The notes below the pieces were generated by a model. The model saw only the letters and a program-made list of their open reading frames with translations. It ran no database searches and was not told where the DNA came from. A DNA stretch of 5,151 nt from JAOUEA01 sp046732015. Lineage in GTDB: Bacteria; Actinomycetota; UBA4738; HRBIN12. Location of the stretch: the NCBI GenBank assembly GCA_046732015.1, contig JBKPMF010000054.1, positions 1 through 5,151 of the forward strand. The letters are read 5' to 3'. The translations under genes were made by a program, and so were the position numbers. Each line of letters opens with the position of its first letter. Within the stretch, counting starts at the first letter, position 1. Below, in pieces: positions 4,858 to 5,151 of this stretch.

Positions 4858-5151
4858 ATGACCCGTCCCCCCATCCGTATCCGACCGGCGGTCACGGCTC
4901 TGGCGGTCGTGGCCGCGTTCCTGGTCGCGATGCCGTCGGCGGGAGCGCGACAGCTCTCGGACGCGCAATGCATCAGCTACAAGGGCGTCGTCGATGCCCC
5001 GAAGGGCAAGATCCCTCGCGACGACATGCACAACATGCGCGTCGATCCGATCGCCCGCTGGGCGAAGACCCACCCGGCGGCGGCCCGCGAGGCCATCGCT
5101 GACGGGGGCATCATCACCGTGCCGGTCGCGTTCCACGTGCTCCGCAAGGAC
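4858..5151 (+). CDS. Exported protein, N-terminal fragment (possible M43-type zinc metalloprotease)
   Basis: The first 98 residues of a protein that continues past the right edge. GGAAGGAG lies 7 nt before the ATG. Residues 1-30 form a Sec signal peptide: basic start (Arg3, Arg7, Arg9), hydrophobic core 11-25 and Pro-Ser-Ala-Gly-Ala as a cleavage region, so the product is exported. After a single early Cys (38) and a charged, Ala-rich helix-prone stretch (55-82) comes ITVPVAFHVLRKD (86-98). The pattern hydrophobic-x-Val-Pro-Val-x-Phe-His-Val at this depth is typical of the first strand of the catalytic domain in secreted M43 (cytophagalysin/pappalysin-like) metalloproteases, where HExxH follows further on. 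That motif is outside the window, so the protease call is tentative; the exported-protein call is solid. Confidence 0.75.
   Translation, partial: MTRPPIRIRPAVTALAVVAAFLVAMPSAGARQLSDAQCISYKGVVDAPKGKIPRDDMHNMRVDPIARWAKTHPAAAREAIADGGIITVPVAFHVLRKD

Overview
This is a compact, GC-rich chromosomal window with strong G/C third-position bias. Purine-rich Shine-Dalgarno sites (GGAGG, AAGGAG) lie 4-8 nt before most starts. The proteins are of types common in Actinomycetota: a GH15 trehalase-like hydrolase, a DUF2231 membrane protein, a COG4119-type Nudix protein and a Q-type VOC protein. I infer an actinobacterium, possibly from an uncultivated lineage, and cannot name a genus. No tRNA, rRNA, CRISPR array, insertion sequence, phage gene or transcription-factor gene is visible.

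Layout. (1) 1-1297, minus strand: a patatin-like lipid acyl hydrolase, followed 37 nt later by the start of a GH15 glucan/trehalose hydrolase that runs off the left edge. (2) 1298-1502: a divergent intergenic region holding a perfect 16-bp palindrome at the probable patatin transcription start. (3) 1503-2341, plus strand: a two-gene unit of a four-helix DUF2231 membrane protein and a 66-residue Cys/His-rich metallothionein-like protein. (4) 2370-3765, minus strand: a Nudix hydrolase upstream of a class II aldolase/adducin-family protein. The roughly 200 nt between them carry a perfect 26-bp palindrome. (5) 3766-3882: a divergent region with a 7-4-7 direct repeat. (6) 3883-4347, plus strand: a secreted, very acidic Asp/Gly/His repeat protein ended by a strong hairpin terminator. 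(7) 4459-5151, plus strand: a small VOC (glyoxalase-fold) protein, then the N-terminus of an exported protein, possibly an M43-type metalloprotease, running off the right edge.

How the genes relate. The neighbours do not form one obvious pathway; the window reads as several short transcription units of housekeeping, stress and metabolic type. Two threads might be linked by metal handling: the metallothionein-like protein and the exported Asp/His repeat protein. That link is inference only. I see no convincing new defence, mobile or biosynthetic system. The most unusual items are the repeat protein, the two palindromes that share the core CCGGATCCGG, and the pairing of DUF2231 with a metallothionein.
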